DNA of 64,000 nt from Silvibacterium acidisoli (GTDB lineage: Bacteria > Acidobacteriota > Terriglobia > Terriglobales > Acidobacteriaceae): the NCBI GenBank assembly GCA_022870745.1, contig CP085323.1:1860001-1924000 (forward strand), written 5' to 3'. The notes under the pieces are model-generated. The model searched no databases. It was not told where the DNA came from and worked only from the letters and a program-made list of their open reading frames with translations. The position numbers and the translations under genes were made by a program. How positions within the stretch are numbered: the first letter of the stretch is position 1; each line of letters begins with the position of its first letter. Positions 1 through 8,872 of the stretch are shown in pieces.

Positions 1-234
1 GCATTCCTCGTGGGGGGCAAAAACATCGACAAGGTGATGCGGAACGAGCTGCCGCTCTTCGGGCGAGGGCTTGGCCGTGCCAATCTCCATCTCACGGTAA
101 ACACACATGGAGTCGCAGCTGACGATCTCGCCGTGAAAACGCTCTGCAAGCTTAAGGGACAGCGCGGTCTTCCCGCTGGCCGTGGGGCCGAGAAGCACAA
201 CCAGCAGCGGATCGGCTACCAGAAGCGCCACCAT
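1..234 (-). CDS. miaA: tRNA dimethylallyltransferase MiaA, partial (N-terminal part only)
   Basis: Transfers a dimethylallyl group to A37 of tRNAs that read codons beginning with U. The minus-strand frame starts at the ATG at 234-232 and runs off the left edge, so only 78 codons are present. The N-terminus carries the P-loop [10 protein letters not shown], then [19 protein letters not shown], matching the family's SADSxQVYRxxDIGTAKPS block, then HHLVDV. The start overlaps the end of the small membrane ORF upstream, which suggests translational coupling behind the TonB-family gene. Identification is secure for the visible part; the middle and C-terminus cannot be judged. Confidence 0.9.
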   Translation of the reverse strand, partial: MVALLVADPLLVVLLGPTASGKTALSLKLAERFHGEIVSCDSMCVYREMEIGTAKPSPEERQLVPHHLVDVFAPHEEC

Positions 235-359
235 CCCGGCGGAAAAATGGCGTGCAGGTCGGCGCGGCACAGCGTCACGATCAAAATGACGGCCGCGATC
301 CACAGCAGGCCGGAAAGCTGCCGGCGGCGCAGTTCAGCCTGGCGATCGATCTGGCTCAT
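216..359 (-). CDS. small single-span membrane protein (47 aa), unknown function
   Basis: A 47-residue frame between the TonB-family gene and miaA. A basic, polar N-terminus ([14 protein letters not shown]) is followed by a hydrophobic stretch at about residues 17-31 ([15 protein letters not shown]), then an aromatic, proline-containing tail ending GWWRFW. ATG at 359-357 lies 3 bases after the stop of the upstream gene, and the stop at 216-218 lies inside the first codons of miaA, so the three genes look like one coupled operon. I do not recognise the family. Placement and one clear membrane segment are the support; a non-coding spacer is still possible. Confidence 0.55.
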   Translation of the reverse strand: MSQIDRQAELRRRQLSGLLWIAAVILIVTLCRADLHAIFPPGWWRFW

Positions 360-362
360 GGC

Positions 363-1484
363 CTACTTCTGATCGACCGGCTGGATGTTGTAGAGGAAGA
401 AGAAACGCAGCTCCAGGAACGGTCCCTTGAAATTCTTCGGCAGGTTTGGATAGGGCGACGCCCCGGTAATGCCGCCCCAGGCGGCACGATCGAGAGAAAC
501 ATCGCCGGAAGGCAGCTCGAGCGTCATGCTCTTCACGCTGCCGTCCGGCATGATCTTGAAGCGGATGGCGACGCGGCCCTGCTTGTTAAGCGGCGGACGC
601 GCTGCTTCGGGAATGATCGGGTACCAGGCACGCTTGGTGTCGAAGATCACGCGCTGAATGTAAGGCCCGAAGTCGACGCCCATGGTGTCGCTGAGCACGT
701 CCACGGCGCCGTTCATGCCGGCGTGGCGCGGATCCAGGTTCGCCCCCATATCTCCGCCGGAATCGCCCGCGGACGACGGTGTCCTTGCGCCGCGTGCAAG
801 CTGCTGCAGGTCCTGCCCCAGGGTCGTATGACCGGTCTGGAAATCCGGCTTGGTCGGAGCGGGCTTGGGTGCCTCCGCCATACTCTGCTGGTTATTCGGC
901 AGAGGCTGCGCGGGCGGCGTCGGTTGCTGGGGCTGCGGGTGAGCCTGGGCCTGCTGTTGCTGCTGCTGCTGCTGCGGAGCCGGTTGAGGCTGCGGAGGCG
1001 CCGGAGTCGGCTGCTGCTCCTTCGGGGGAGCTGGCGACTCCTTCGGCGGCCCGGCGCGGCGCATTGCCTGCAACTGCTCAAGGGTCTTCTTGTCGAGCGT
1101 GGGGTGAGGCGACTGCTGAACGCGATCCTTGTCCGAGATAGCCGGCGCGTTCTTCGGTTTTGGCTGTTTCAGCAGGTCTTTCGGCAGATCGAGATATGTC
1201 ATCTGCTTTTCGCGCTGCTTCAGCACCGTCGAGGGATCGACCACCTTGACGTTGAAGAAATATTTCGGCCCGTAGAACAGCCACCAGAAGATGACCATGT
1301 GGACGATGAGCGCAATCCACACTTTTTCACGCAGAGCCGCCCAGTTACGGCTGCCCTCGAGCTCGTCGATGACGTGCAGGAGGTCGCTGTGATCGTAATC
1401 CTCGTAGCGGTTGGGCTTGTCGAAGTTCGGCGACTTCTCGGTCGGCGTGCTCGGAGGACTGGATGGGACTTCAGTGATCGGCAT
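363..1484 (-). CDS. TonB-family protein with Pro/Gln-rich linker
   Basis: Inner-membrane-anchored, periplasm-spanning protein of the TonB type, which couples proton-motive force to outer-membrane receptors. Of its 373 residues, roughly 1-50 are cytoplasmic, a membrane segment lies near 54-72 (KVWIALIVHMVIFWWLFYG), a long linker rich in Pro and Gln (including a run of eight Gln) spans about 140-215, and a TonB C-terminal domain lies near 275-365 (RVAIRFKIMPDGSVKSMTL, then a DRAAWGGI block). The unusually long cytoplasmic N-terminus differs from classical TonB. It is the first gene of an operon with the small membrane ORF and miaA, divergent from the mog gene. The specific receptor is unknown. 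Confidence 0.8.
   Translation of the reverse strand: MPITEVPSSPPSTPTEKSPNFDKPNRYEDYDHSDLLHVIDELEGSRNWAALREKVWIALIVHMVIFWWLFYGPKYFFNVKVVDPSTVLKQREKQMTYLDLPKDLLKQPKPKNAPAISDKDRVQQSPHPTLDKKTLEQLQAMRRAGPPKESPAPPKEQQPTPAPPQPQPAPQQQQQQQQAQAHPQPQQPTPPAQPLPNNQQSMAEAPKPAPTKPDFQTGHTTLGQDLQQLARGARTPSSAGDSGGDMGANLDPRHAGMNGAVDVLSDTMGVDFGPYIQRVIFDTKRAWYPIIPEAARPPLNKQGRVAIRFKIMPDGSVKSMTLELPSGDVSLDRAAWGGITGASPYPNLPKNFKGPFLELRFFFLYNIQPVDQK
946..976 (+). repeat. CTG/CAG trinucleotide run inside the TonB-family gene
   Basis: The plus strand reads as successive ctg or ttg triplets here, encoding the poly-Gln stretch on the minus strand. It is in frame, so slippage would change linker length by whole residues without breaking the frame. 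Confidence 0.7.
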
Positions 1485-1651
1485 TCTAGGGTTATTGGGG
1501 CAACAGGCATCCGGCCCATCTACGCGGCGAACCGCGCATTTCTAAACTTGGATGCCGTTGGGACTTCCTTTATTTTCTCATTCTTTCCCGGGTTCCCGCA
1601 GCTATCTTTCGCACACCCGGCGGTGACGCCGGCTCCCCTGGAAATTGCTCG

Positions 1652-1657
1652 TACAAT
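1652..1657 (+). promoter_or_regulatory. -10 box (TACAAT) of the mog gene; probable leaderless transcript
   Basis: TACAAT ends 9 bases before the ATG at 1667. With a normal 6-7 base gap to the transcription start, the mRNA would begin 2-3 bases before the start codon. No ribosome binding site is visible. No convincing -35 box is seen. Confidence 0.5.
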
Positions 1658-1666
1658 CAGACTTGC

Positions 1667-2167
1667 ATGGTACAGACGACGGTTATCACTGTGAGCGACT
1701 CGCGCAGCCGGGGAGAACGTGAAGACTTTTCCGGACCGGCAATCGCACAAGAGCTGAATGCTCAGGGATTCGACGTAAGAACCACTCTTTCAGTAGCAGA
1801 CGACCGAAAAGCGATTGAAGACGCACTGCGCGCCGCAGCACTCGAATCACGGCTGGTTGTAACCACCGGCGGCACCGGGATCGCTCCCCGGGATGTGACC
1901 CCGGAGGCGACACGCGCCGTCTGCAGCCGCTTTCTCGACGGAATTCCGGAGCTGATGCGCGCCGAGGGCCGCAAAGAGACCCAGTTTGCCGCACTCAGCC
2001 GTGGACTTTGCGGGACGATCGCGACCCGGGAAGGCGAATCGCTGGTCCTGAACCTGCCGGGCAATCCGAAGGGCGCTGTGACCTCGCTTCGCATCGTTCT
2101 GCCCCTGCTGCGCCACGCTCTTGCCCTGATTTCAGGGCAGACGCAACACGAGGGAGATGCGGCATGA
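1667..2167 (+). CDS. molybdopterin adenylyltransferase (MogA/MoaB family)
   Basis: Adenylylates molybdopterin before molybdenum insertion in molybdenum cofactor biosynthesis; cytoplasmic. The 166 residues cover the whole MoCF-binding fold: N-terminal VITVSDSRSRG, the GGTGIAPRDVTPEAT loop around residues 68-82, and LNLPGNPKGA near 127-136. All are hallmarks of the family. Its stop overlaps the start of the DedA-family gene by four bases (ATGA), so the two are co-translated. MogA and MoaB cannot be separated by motif alone, and no other molybdenum cofactor genes are in the window. Confidence 0.9.
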   Translation: MVQTTVITVSDSRSRGEREDFSGPAIAQELNAQGFDVRTTLSVADDRKAIEDALRAAALESRLVVTTGGTGIAPRDVTPEATRAVCSRFLDGIPELMRAEGRKETQFAALSRGLCGTIATREGESLVLNLPGNPKGAVTSLRIVLPLLRHALALISGQTQHEGDAA

Positions 2168-2790
2168 AGCACCTGCTGGCCCTGTTCAACAAGTACAAGC
2201 TGATCCTGCTCGCTTTCCTTAAGCCGTTGGGATTCTGGGGAGTAGGCGCAATCGCCTTTCTCGATTCCAGCTCCATCCCCGTACCCATGGACCTGATCGT
2301 CGCCGGGTATGTCTGGGGGGATCGCAAACATTTCTATCTTTACGTCCTGATGGGAGCGATCGGTTCGGCCCTAGGCGGGCTGATACCTTACTTTATCGGC
2401 AGGGCCGGCGGCGAGATCTTCCTGATGAAGCGGATCGACCGGGCCCGTTACGAAAAGCTTCGCGACCGCTTCGAAAAGCAGGAGTTTCTGGCGCTGATGA
2501 TTCCCTCGATGCTGCCGCCTCCAACCCCATGGAAGCTGTTCGTTTTCGGTGCTGGCGTCTTCGAGATGAAGGTCCGCGACTTCCTGATTGCGGTCTTCTG
2601 CGGGCGCATCGTCCGCTTCACCGTCCTTAGCCTGCTGACCATCCGTTATGGACCGGAGATCGTGCACGAGGTAACCGCCGTGATGCAACAGCATCTCGTG
2701 GCGGTACTGGTAGGGCTTGGCATCCTGCTCATCGCCGTCGTGCTCTTCGCCATGCGCAAGAGCCTGCGCCGGGGCAACAACGCGGAGTAG
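2164..2790 (+). CDS. DedA / VTT-domain membrane protein
   Basis: Polytopic inner-membrane protein of the DedA (SNARE-associated, VTT) family; members act as lipid scramblases or flippases and affect membrane homeostasis. Visible features: an N-terminal hydrophobic region with FLDSSSIPVPMDLIV (family position of the conserved FxESSxPxP motif), a glycine-rich membrane segment (GAIGSALGGLIPYFIGRAGG), the FxxRxxPPPTPWKLFVFGAGV region around residues 115-135, and a C-terminal membrane span followed by a basic tail (RKSLRRG). Start ATG 2164 overlaps the mog stop; longer in-frame starts would run inside mog and are unlikely. 208 aa. Confidence 0.85.
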   Translation: MKHLLALFNKYKLILLAFLKPLGFWGVGAIAFLDSSSIPVPMDLIVAGYVWGDRKHFYLYVLMGAIGSALGGLIPYFIGRAGGEIFLMKRIDRARYEKLRDRFEKQEFLALMIPSMLPPPTPWKLFVFGAGVFEMKVRDFLIAVFCGRIVRFTVLSLLTIRYGPEIVHEVTAVMQQHLVAVLVGLGILLIAVVLFAMRKSLRRGNNAE

Positions 2791-2821
2791 CAATCGCCTC
2801 CGCGACGAGCGGATACCTGGT

Positions 2822-3601
2822 TTACCGGCGATCGAAGACTTCGATGTTGGGCTTGTCCCGGCCGGGAATATGGGTCGTCATGGTAAGAGTTTCGCCGCCT
2901 GGAGCTACTTCGACCCGACGGGTGTCCAGAACTTTCCCGTCTATCTTGTCGGTCAACTCGACGGCCCCGTCGCCCAGGCGCCGGCCTGAAGTGGTGTATC
3001 CCGCCGGCAAACTCGGGCCTTCGACAGCGTAATCCTTGCCATCGAATTGAACATTCATCGTCATCTTCTGGGCCGGGTTAACGAACGACAGGCCATTCGT
3101 TTCATAGGATGAGATCCGGATTTCGTAAGTGGAGTTGACCTCCTCGGCAGCACTCTCCCAGGTGCCCGCGAAGCCGGACCCGCCCGCGGCTCGCGTGTAG
3201 GTGTAGACCAGGTTGCTGGTCGAGCCGTCGGCGCGATATCCGGTGAAATGATCGGTCAGCGTTCTGCCATTTGAGGAAAGGTCCCAGATAGCGGAAATAA
3301 GCATTTTGCCATCCTTCTTGCGCACCACCTTCCACTGATCAGGGCCGAGGACGGTGACCGCGAGCGTGGTCCCGAAGATTCCCGGCTGGTCAGTGCCATC
3401 GGCAACGATGGTCTCGGGATTGGTGGCGGAAAGGTGGAAGGTGTACCTGTTAGGACCGGCAGAATCCACCTTCATCTGATCGGTCAGCTTGCTTTTCGCT
3501 GGGTTCAGCTTCCATACTCCGGCCATGGGATCGGCCGCTGCCCAAAGCGTACCGGCTGCCAGGCAAACGAGAAGGGCCGGTTGAAACGATCGCAGAGACA
3601 T
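2822..3601 (-). CDS. exported protein of unknown function with two lipocalin-like repeats
   Basis: 259 residues beginning with a clear Sec signal peptide (MSLRSFQPALLVCLAAGTLWAA). The mature part starts with MAGVWKLNPAKSKL, a phrase common in acidobacterial exported proteins of unknown function, and has a second similar block near residue 143 (GFAGTWESAAEEVNSTYEI). Beta-rich throughout with no Cys pairs and no recognisable catalytic motif. It is convergent with the DedA gene. Probably periplasmic; function not assignable. Confidence 0.7.
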   Translation of the reverse strand: MSLRSFQPALLVCLAAGTLWAAADPMAGVWKLNPAKSKLTDQMKVDSAGPNRYTFHLSATNPETIVADGTDQPGIFGTTLAVTVLGPDQWKVVRKKDGKMLISAIWDLSSNGRTLTDHFTGYRADGSTSNLVYTYTRAAGGSGFAGTWESAAEEVNSTYEIRISSYETNGLSFVNPAQKMTMNVQFDGKDYAVEGPSLPAGYTTSGRRLGDGAVELTDKIDGKVLDTRRVEVAPGGETLTMTTHIPGRDKPNIEVFDRR

Positions 3602-3902
3602 CGCATTCTCCTCAGTTGAGGTGAGCCCAACCGTGGCAAATGCATCTTTCTGGCCAATCGAGTTCGATGTGTCCGGGAAACTTCGAAACGGTCCTCATGA
3701 GTGACGTATCGCTCTTTGGGCGTGGGGAAATGCCGCCCGGCTCGGCAAACAGCAGGAGCAGTTGTGGCTCAGGTGGGTCCCACATTGTTCGCGAGTGGGC
3801 AGCGCTGTTTCGAAAACGGACAGCGCGGCCTCGCGAGATCTGGCTCGCATGCAGCGATGGTCCCCGTTACGGGGACCATCCAGAGGAAATGGCGCAGTCA
3901 GC
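3602..3902. other. intergenic region with two short hairpins
   Basis: About 300 bases between the start of the exported-protein gene and the end of the DUF6580-like gene, both on the minus strand. I see no credible gene. It contains the perfect hairpin listed at 3857-3879 and a weaker inverted repeat, GCGCTGT...ACAGCGC, at about 3804-3830. The promoter of the exported-protein gene should lie near 3602-3650, but no clear boxes stand out. Confidence 0.5.
3857..3879 (-). terminator. perfect 10-bp hairpin downstream of the DUF6580-like gene
   Basis: ATGGTCCCCG, loop TTA, CGGGGACCAT. It lies 23 bases past the stop codon of the minus-strand gene ending at 3903. No T-tract follows, so it may be an RNA-stabilising or factor-assisted terminator rather than an intrinsic one. 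Confidence 0.45.
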
Positions 3903-4439
3903 TTACAGGTTAGGAATACGGCTGTCCTGCGGCAGAAAGAAGTGTCGCGCCGCGACCGGGAGGCCAAAGGCCAGAGCAGAAATCAGGCCGGTCGAGAGCA
4001 GATCGTTGCCGTAGAACGGCAGCCCCGCGAAATAGGACATCTCCAGCCCGACGCCGGTACGAGGATAGAGGGTCGGAGCGCTGAGCCAAGCCGCGAAGTT
4101 GCTGATTAGAAAGAAGCTCGTGGCCGAAGCAAAGACCGAGGCGACAACCCGAAACGCGGAAACCTTAAAGGTGAGGGCGTAGTGACCGATGAGCATAACT
4201 CCCACGTACCAGGCCCACGTCAGCAGGTATTCCCCCACATGGAACGGGTAGTTGTAGAAGTAAACGGTCAGGTAGTAATCCACTGCAGCGAAGAGCACTA
4301 CCGGCACGAAGAACTGCCGGACGGAGCGGTTGGCTCCGAAGTAGAGCAGCGACGCTCCAACGGCGGTGAAGTTCAGCCACGACGGATGAGGTACGATCCG
4401 CGTGAGGATGGCGAGAACAATCAAGAGATAGGCAGACAT
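3903..4439 (-). CDS. DUF6580-like integral membrane protein
   Basis: 178 residues, nearly all hydrophobic, with about five membrane segments. The N-terminus has ILTRIVPHPSWLNFTAVGA, which resembles the (T/S)R-hPHPxNFsPvGA signature of the DUF6580 family, a group with ECF-transporter S-component-like topology. A conserved-looking YFAGLPFYGNDLLSTG segment lies near residue 140. Substrate unknown. The 126-base leader contains a GC-rich hairpin (GCGGGT...ACCCGC at about 4492-4512 on the plus strand), but no riboswitch class that I recognise. Confidence 0.65.
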   Translation of the reverse strand: MSAYLLIVLAILTRIVPHPSWLNFTAVGASLLYFGANRSVRQFFVPVVLFAAVDYYLTVYFYNYPFHVGEYLLTWAWYVGVMLIGHYALTFKVSAFRVVASVFASATSFFLISNFAAWLSAPTLYPRTGVGLEMSYFAGLPFYGNDLLSTGLISALAFGLPVAARHFFLPQDSRIPNL

Positions 4440-4565
4440 AAAAACCTCAGAGAAGCAGTGTTGAATGCTTATTTTTCAGGAAGCCTGAGGGCGGGTCAAG
4501 CGAGCAACCCGCTAAAAAACTGCAATGCTACCTAGGATGCAACCTTTTGTTGACGATAGAGGAAA

Positions 4566-5612
4566 TTATTTTTTCTGTTCCTTCTGGCCCATGAAGAGCG
4601 CTTCCGGCTCGCCGCCTGGCCCGATATAGGCGTACGCTCCCAGCGGGTTCTTGCCGCCCAGGCCTGCCGCAGGGTAGGCGAAACGCAGGTCGCGGAATTC
4701 AACCGTACGCCAGCCGGGCTGCATGGGAACGTTCCCGACCGGTGACTGCCCGATATCCGTCACCACCGGCAGCGTCGACCAGTCCAGGTAGACCTGCCCC
4801 AGCCAGGATTGCTTTGCCGCCGCCACCGCCGGGGTAACTGGCGGCTTGTACAGCGCTGCGGAGAGATCCGATATCACCTCGTCGCGCAGGGTATTTACCT
4901 CGCCCGCCAGATAGTAATTCTTCGTCTCGGCAACGATGTGCCAGTTAAATGGATTGATCGGGTAGGGCTCGGCGTCAAGCTTGATGATCGGCTCGCTCAC
5001 CACATTCGCGGCGCGATAAATCGACAGCGCACGGCCGCGCTCGGCATTCCGCACGGACCAGTACAGAACGATGAAGACCAGCACCGCGAAGGCCCAGCCC
5101 CGTCCGCGAAAGGGCCTGCGGCGAACGCCGATTTCGCGATCGGCCAGCCCAAAGAGCCAGGGCATGACAAACGCGCTGAGCAGGGCGAGAAAGATCAGCG
5201 GATCGAAGATAAAGATGATGCTGCGCGCATACCAGTGCGACAGGAATGGGAAGAAGGGACGGACCCCGTAATTATTGGTGTAATCGAGCAGGATATGGCT
5301 GAAGTCGGCCAGAAGCGCAAAGAGCCACACCAGCCCCCAGCGCACGGGAATAGCCGACGGCTTCTTGCGTACCCGGTGAATGAGCCAGACGAGCCCCGTC
5401 ACCGCGAGCGCCATGAAAGGCGCTCCCAGAAAAGTATGCGTGATGCCGCGATGATGCTGGAAGCCGGCCAAGGGGCCTCGAAAACCCCAAAGGATATCGA
5501 TATCGGGAGCCTCAGCAGCAAGGGTCATCGCGAGTGTAGCGTAGGCAGTCTTACGGTTAAAGCCGGAGCGCCCAAGGCACGCGCCGGTCAGAAAGTGTGT
5601 AACCGGTTCCAT
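4566..5612 (-). CDS. YdjM/LexA-binding-type membrane metal-dependent hydrolase (DUF457)
   Basis: Inner-membrane protein of the predicted metal-dependent hydrolase family. The first 80 residues show the family signature: MEPVTHFLTGACLGRSGF, then APDIDIL, then HHRGITHTFLG, with candidate metal-binding His and Asp residues, followed by several membrane spans (about residues 65-190). A further HilLDytNnyGvrpff-like segment supplies more conserved residues. The C-terminal 150 residues are a soluble domain of unknown role. 348 aa, monocistronic, divergent from ligA across only about 60 bases. Enzymatic activity of the family is not established. Confidence 0.75.
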   Translation of the reverse strand: MEPVTHFLTGACLGRSGFNRKTAYATLAMTLAAEAPDIDILWGFRGPLAGFQHHRGITHTFLGAPFMALAVTGLVWLIHRVRKKPSAIPVRWGLVWLFALLADFSHILLDYTNNYGVRPFFPFLSHWYARSIIFIFDPLIFLALLSAFVMPWLFGLADREIGVRRRPFRGRGWAFAVLVFIVLYWSVRNAERGRALSIYRAANVVSEPIIKLDAEPYPINPFNWHIVAETKNYYLAGEVNTLRDEVISDLSAALYKPPVTPAVAAAKQSWLGQVYLDWSTLPVVTDIGQSPVGNVPMQPGWRTVEFRDLRFAYPAAGLGGKNPLGAYAYIGPGGEPEALFMGQKEQKK

Positions 5613-5662
5613 GGCTCCAGCATAGCCGGAGCAGAGGTAAGCCTCGTCCCGATCTTTCTGGC

Positions 5663-7744
<2,082 letters not shown>

Positions 7745-7778
7745 AAACGGCCAGCGCAATCTGCGCTGACCGCCTTTT
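7745..7778. terminator. bidirectional intrinsic terminator between ligA and the VWFA gene
   Basis: Stem CAGCGCA...TGCGCTG, extended by flanking GG/CC pairs, at 7749-7771. On the plus strand it is followed by CGCCTTTT; on the minus strand by GTTTTTAC, giving a good T-tract for the convergent VWFA gene. Confidence 0.65.
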
Positions 7779-7795
7779 AGCTGATGGCTGGCCGC

Positions 7796-8821
7796 CTACT
7801 GCTTCGGAGCAAAGTATCCCTTACGCACGCGCACCACGTATCGCCGGTCGAGACAGAAGAGATAGATGGGCCGGAAGGCTCCGTCAGCCTTGAAGTCCGC
7901 AGGCTTGTAGACCAGCGCGTACTGGCTGCGAAGCTCGTCCTGAATATCCTGGAAGCTGACCGGCATATCTTCAATACGCTTGGGGAAGAAGGCACGTCCG
8001 CCGGTGGCGTCGGCAATCTTCTGCAGCGTATCGTCGCCGCGATCACGGCTGGGGCTTACGTTCGTGCTGATGGCATAAACGATCGTCTCGGCGCGCTGGC
8101 ATTCCTTGATGGCGTCGTCGAGATAAGCGTGGCTCTGGTTGTCATCTCCGTCAGAAACCAAAATCATGGCCTTGCGGACCGGTTCCTGGCCGCGTGCCGC
8201 ATCGAGCAGCTTGTCGCGGCAGGCGCTATAGACGGCGTCGTACAGCGCGGTACCGCCGCCGGGGCGCAGCGCGGCAATGCCGGTGCTCAGGTAGTCGAGG
8301 TTGTTGGTCCAGTCCTGCTTATAGTCGGGCGTCACGTCGAAACCCATAACGAAGCCCTTGTCGGTCTTCGGCTTAACGGTCTGCAGCAGGAACTCGGTGG
8401 CGGCCTGCTGTTCGAACTGGAAGCGGCTGCGGATCGATGTGCTGGTGTCGATCAAGATGCCGACACGCAGCGGCAGATTTGTCTGCCGGGTAAAGCTGTA
8501 AACGCGATCCGGGGCCTTCTGGTCGTCGAGCAGGGCGAAGTCGCTCTGTTTCAGATCGGGAATGAACTTGCCGTGATGGTCGGTAACCGTGAACACCAGG
8601 TCGACTTCGTTCACCTGCTGGGTGATGGTGTACTGCTGGTCGTCAGGATTCTGAGCGCTCTGTCCGTTGGCCGGCGTGGTCTGCGCCGCAGGCTGGGAGG
8701 CGGGCAATGCAGGCGCCGGAGGATTGGCGGGAGCGTTCTGCCCGAAAGCGAATGCGGAAGCGGTAAGCGTAAGCAGCAGGGCTGGCGCGAAGCGGAAAAC
8801 CGTGGGAAAACGACTGTTCAT
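7796..8821 (-). CDS. acidobacterial VWFA-related exported protein
   Basis: 341 residues: Sec signal peptide (about 1-28, ending AFAFGQN), a low-complexity Ala/Pro/Gln region to about 60, then a von Willebrand factor A domain with the MIDAS motif DTSTS near residue 124, the later metal-site Thr in GGGTALYDAV, and the Asp of ILVSDGDDNQSH. It fits the acidobacterial VWFA-related family (TIGR03436), which is expanded in this phylum. Such domains mediate metal-dependent protein contacts; the partner is unknown. Expected in the periplasm or outside the cell. Convergent with ligA across a shared terminator. Confidence 0.85.
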   Translation of the reverse strand: MNSRFPTVFRFAPALLLTLTASAFAFGQNAPANPPAPALPASQPAAQTTPANGQSAQNPDDQQYTITQQVNEVDLVFTVTDHHGKFIPDLKQSDFALLDDQKAPDRVYSFTRQTNLPLRVGILIDTSTSIRSRFQFEQQAATEFLLQTVKPKTDKGFVMGFDVTPDYKQDWTNNLDYLSTGIAALRPGGGTALYDAVYSACRDKLLDAARGQEPVRKAMILVSDGDDNQSHAYLDDAIKECQRAETIVYAISTNVSPSRDRGDDTLQKIADATGGRAFFPKRIEDMPVSFQDIQDELRSQYALVYKPADFKADGAFRPIYLFCLDRRYVVRVRKGYFAPKQ

Positions 8822-8872
8822 TTGACTGACGCCATTTTACATGGCCGTTTCGCGCCCATCACCCAAATAAAG

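Noticed and set aside
252-1694. 480-codon plus-strand frame antisense to the TonB-family gene
   Set aside because: Leu/Arg-rich low-complexity product mirroring the Gln/Pro linker; the TonB frame has membrane and domain signatures.
3640-4109. Overlapping plus-strand frames near 3.6-4.1 kb
   Set aside because: They extend antisense into the DUF6580-like gene and have no coding features.
4440-4565. Possible riboswitch in the leader of the DUF6580-like gene
   Set aside because: Two hairpins are present, but no conserved core of a riboswitch class I know (no B12-box, TPP, SAM or glycine motifs).
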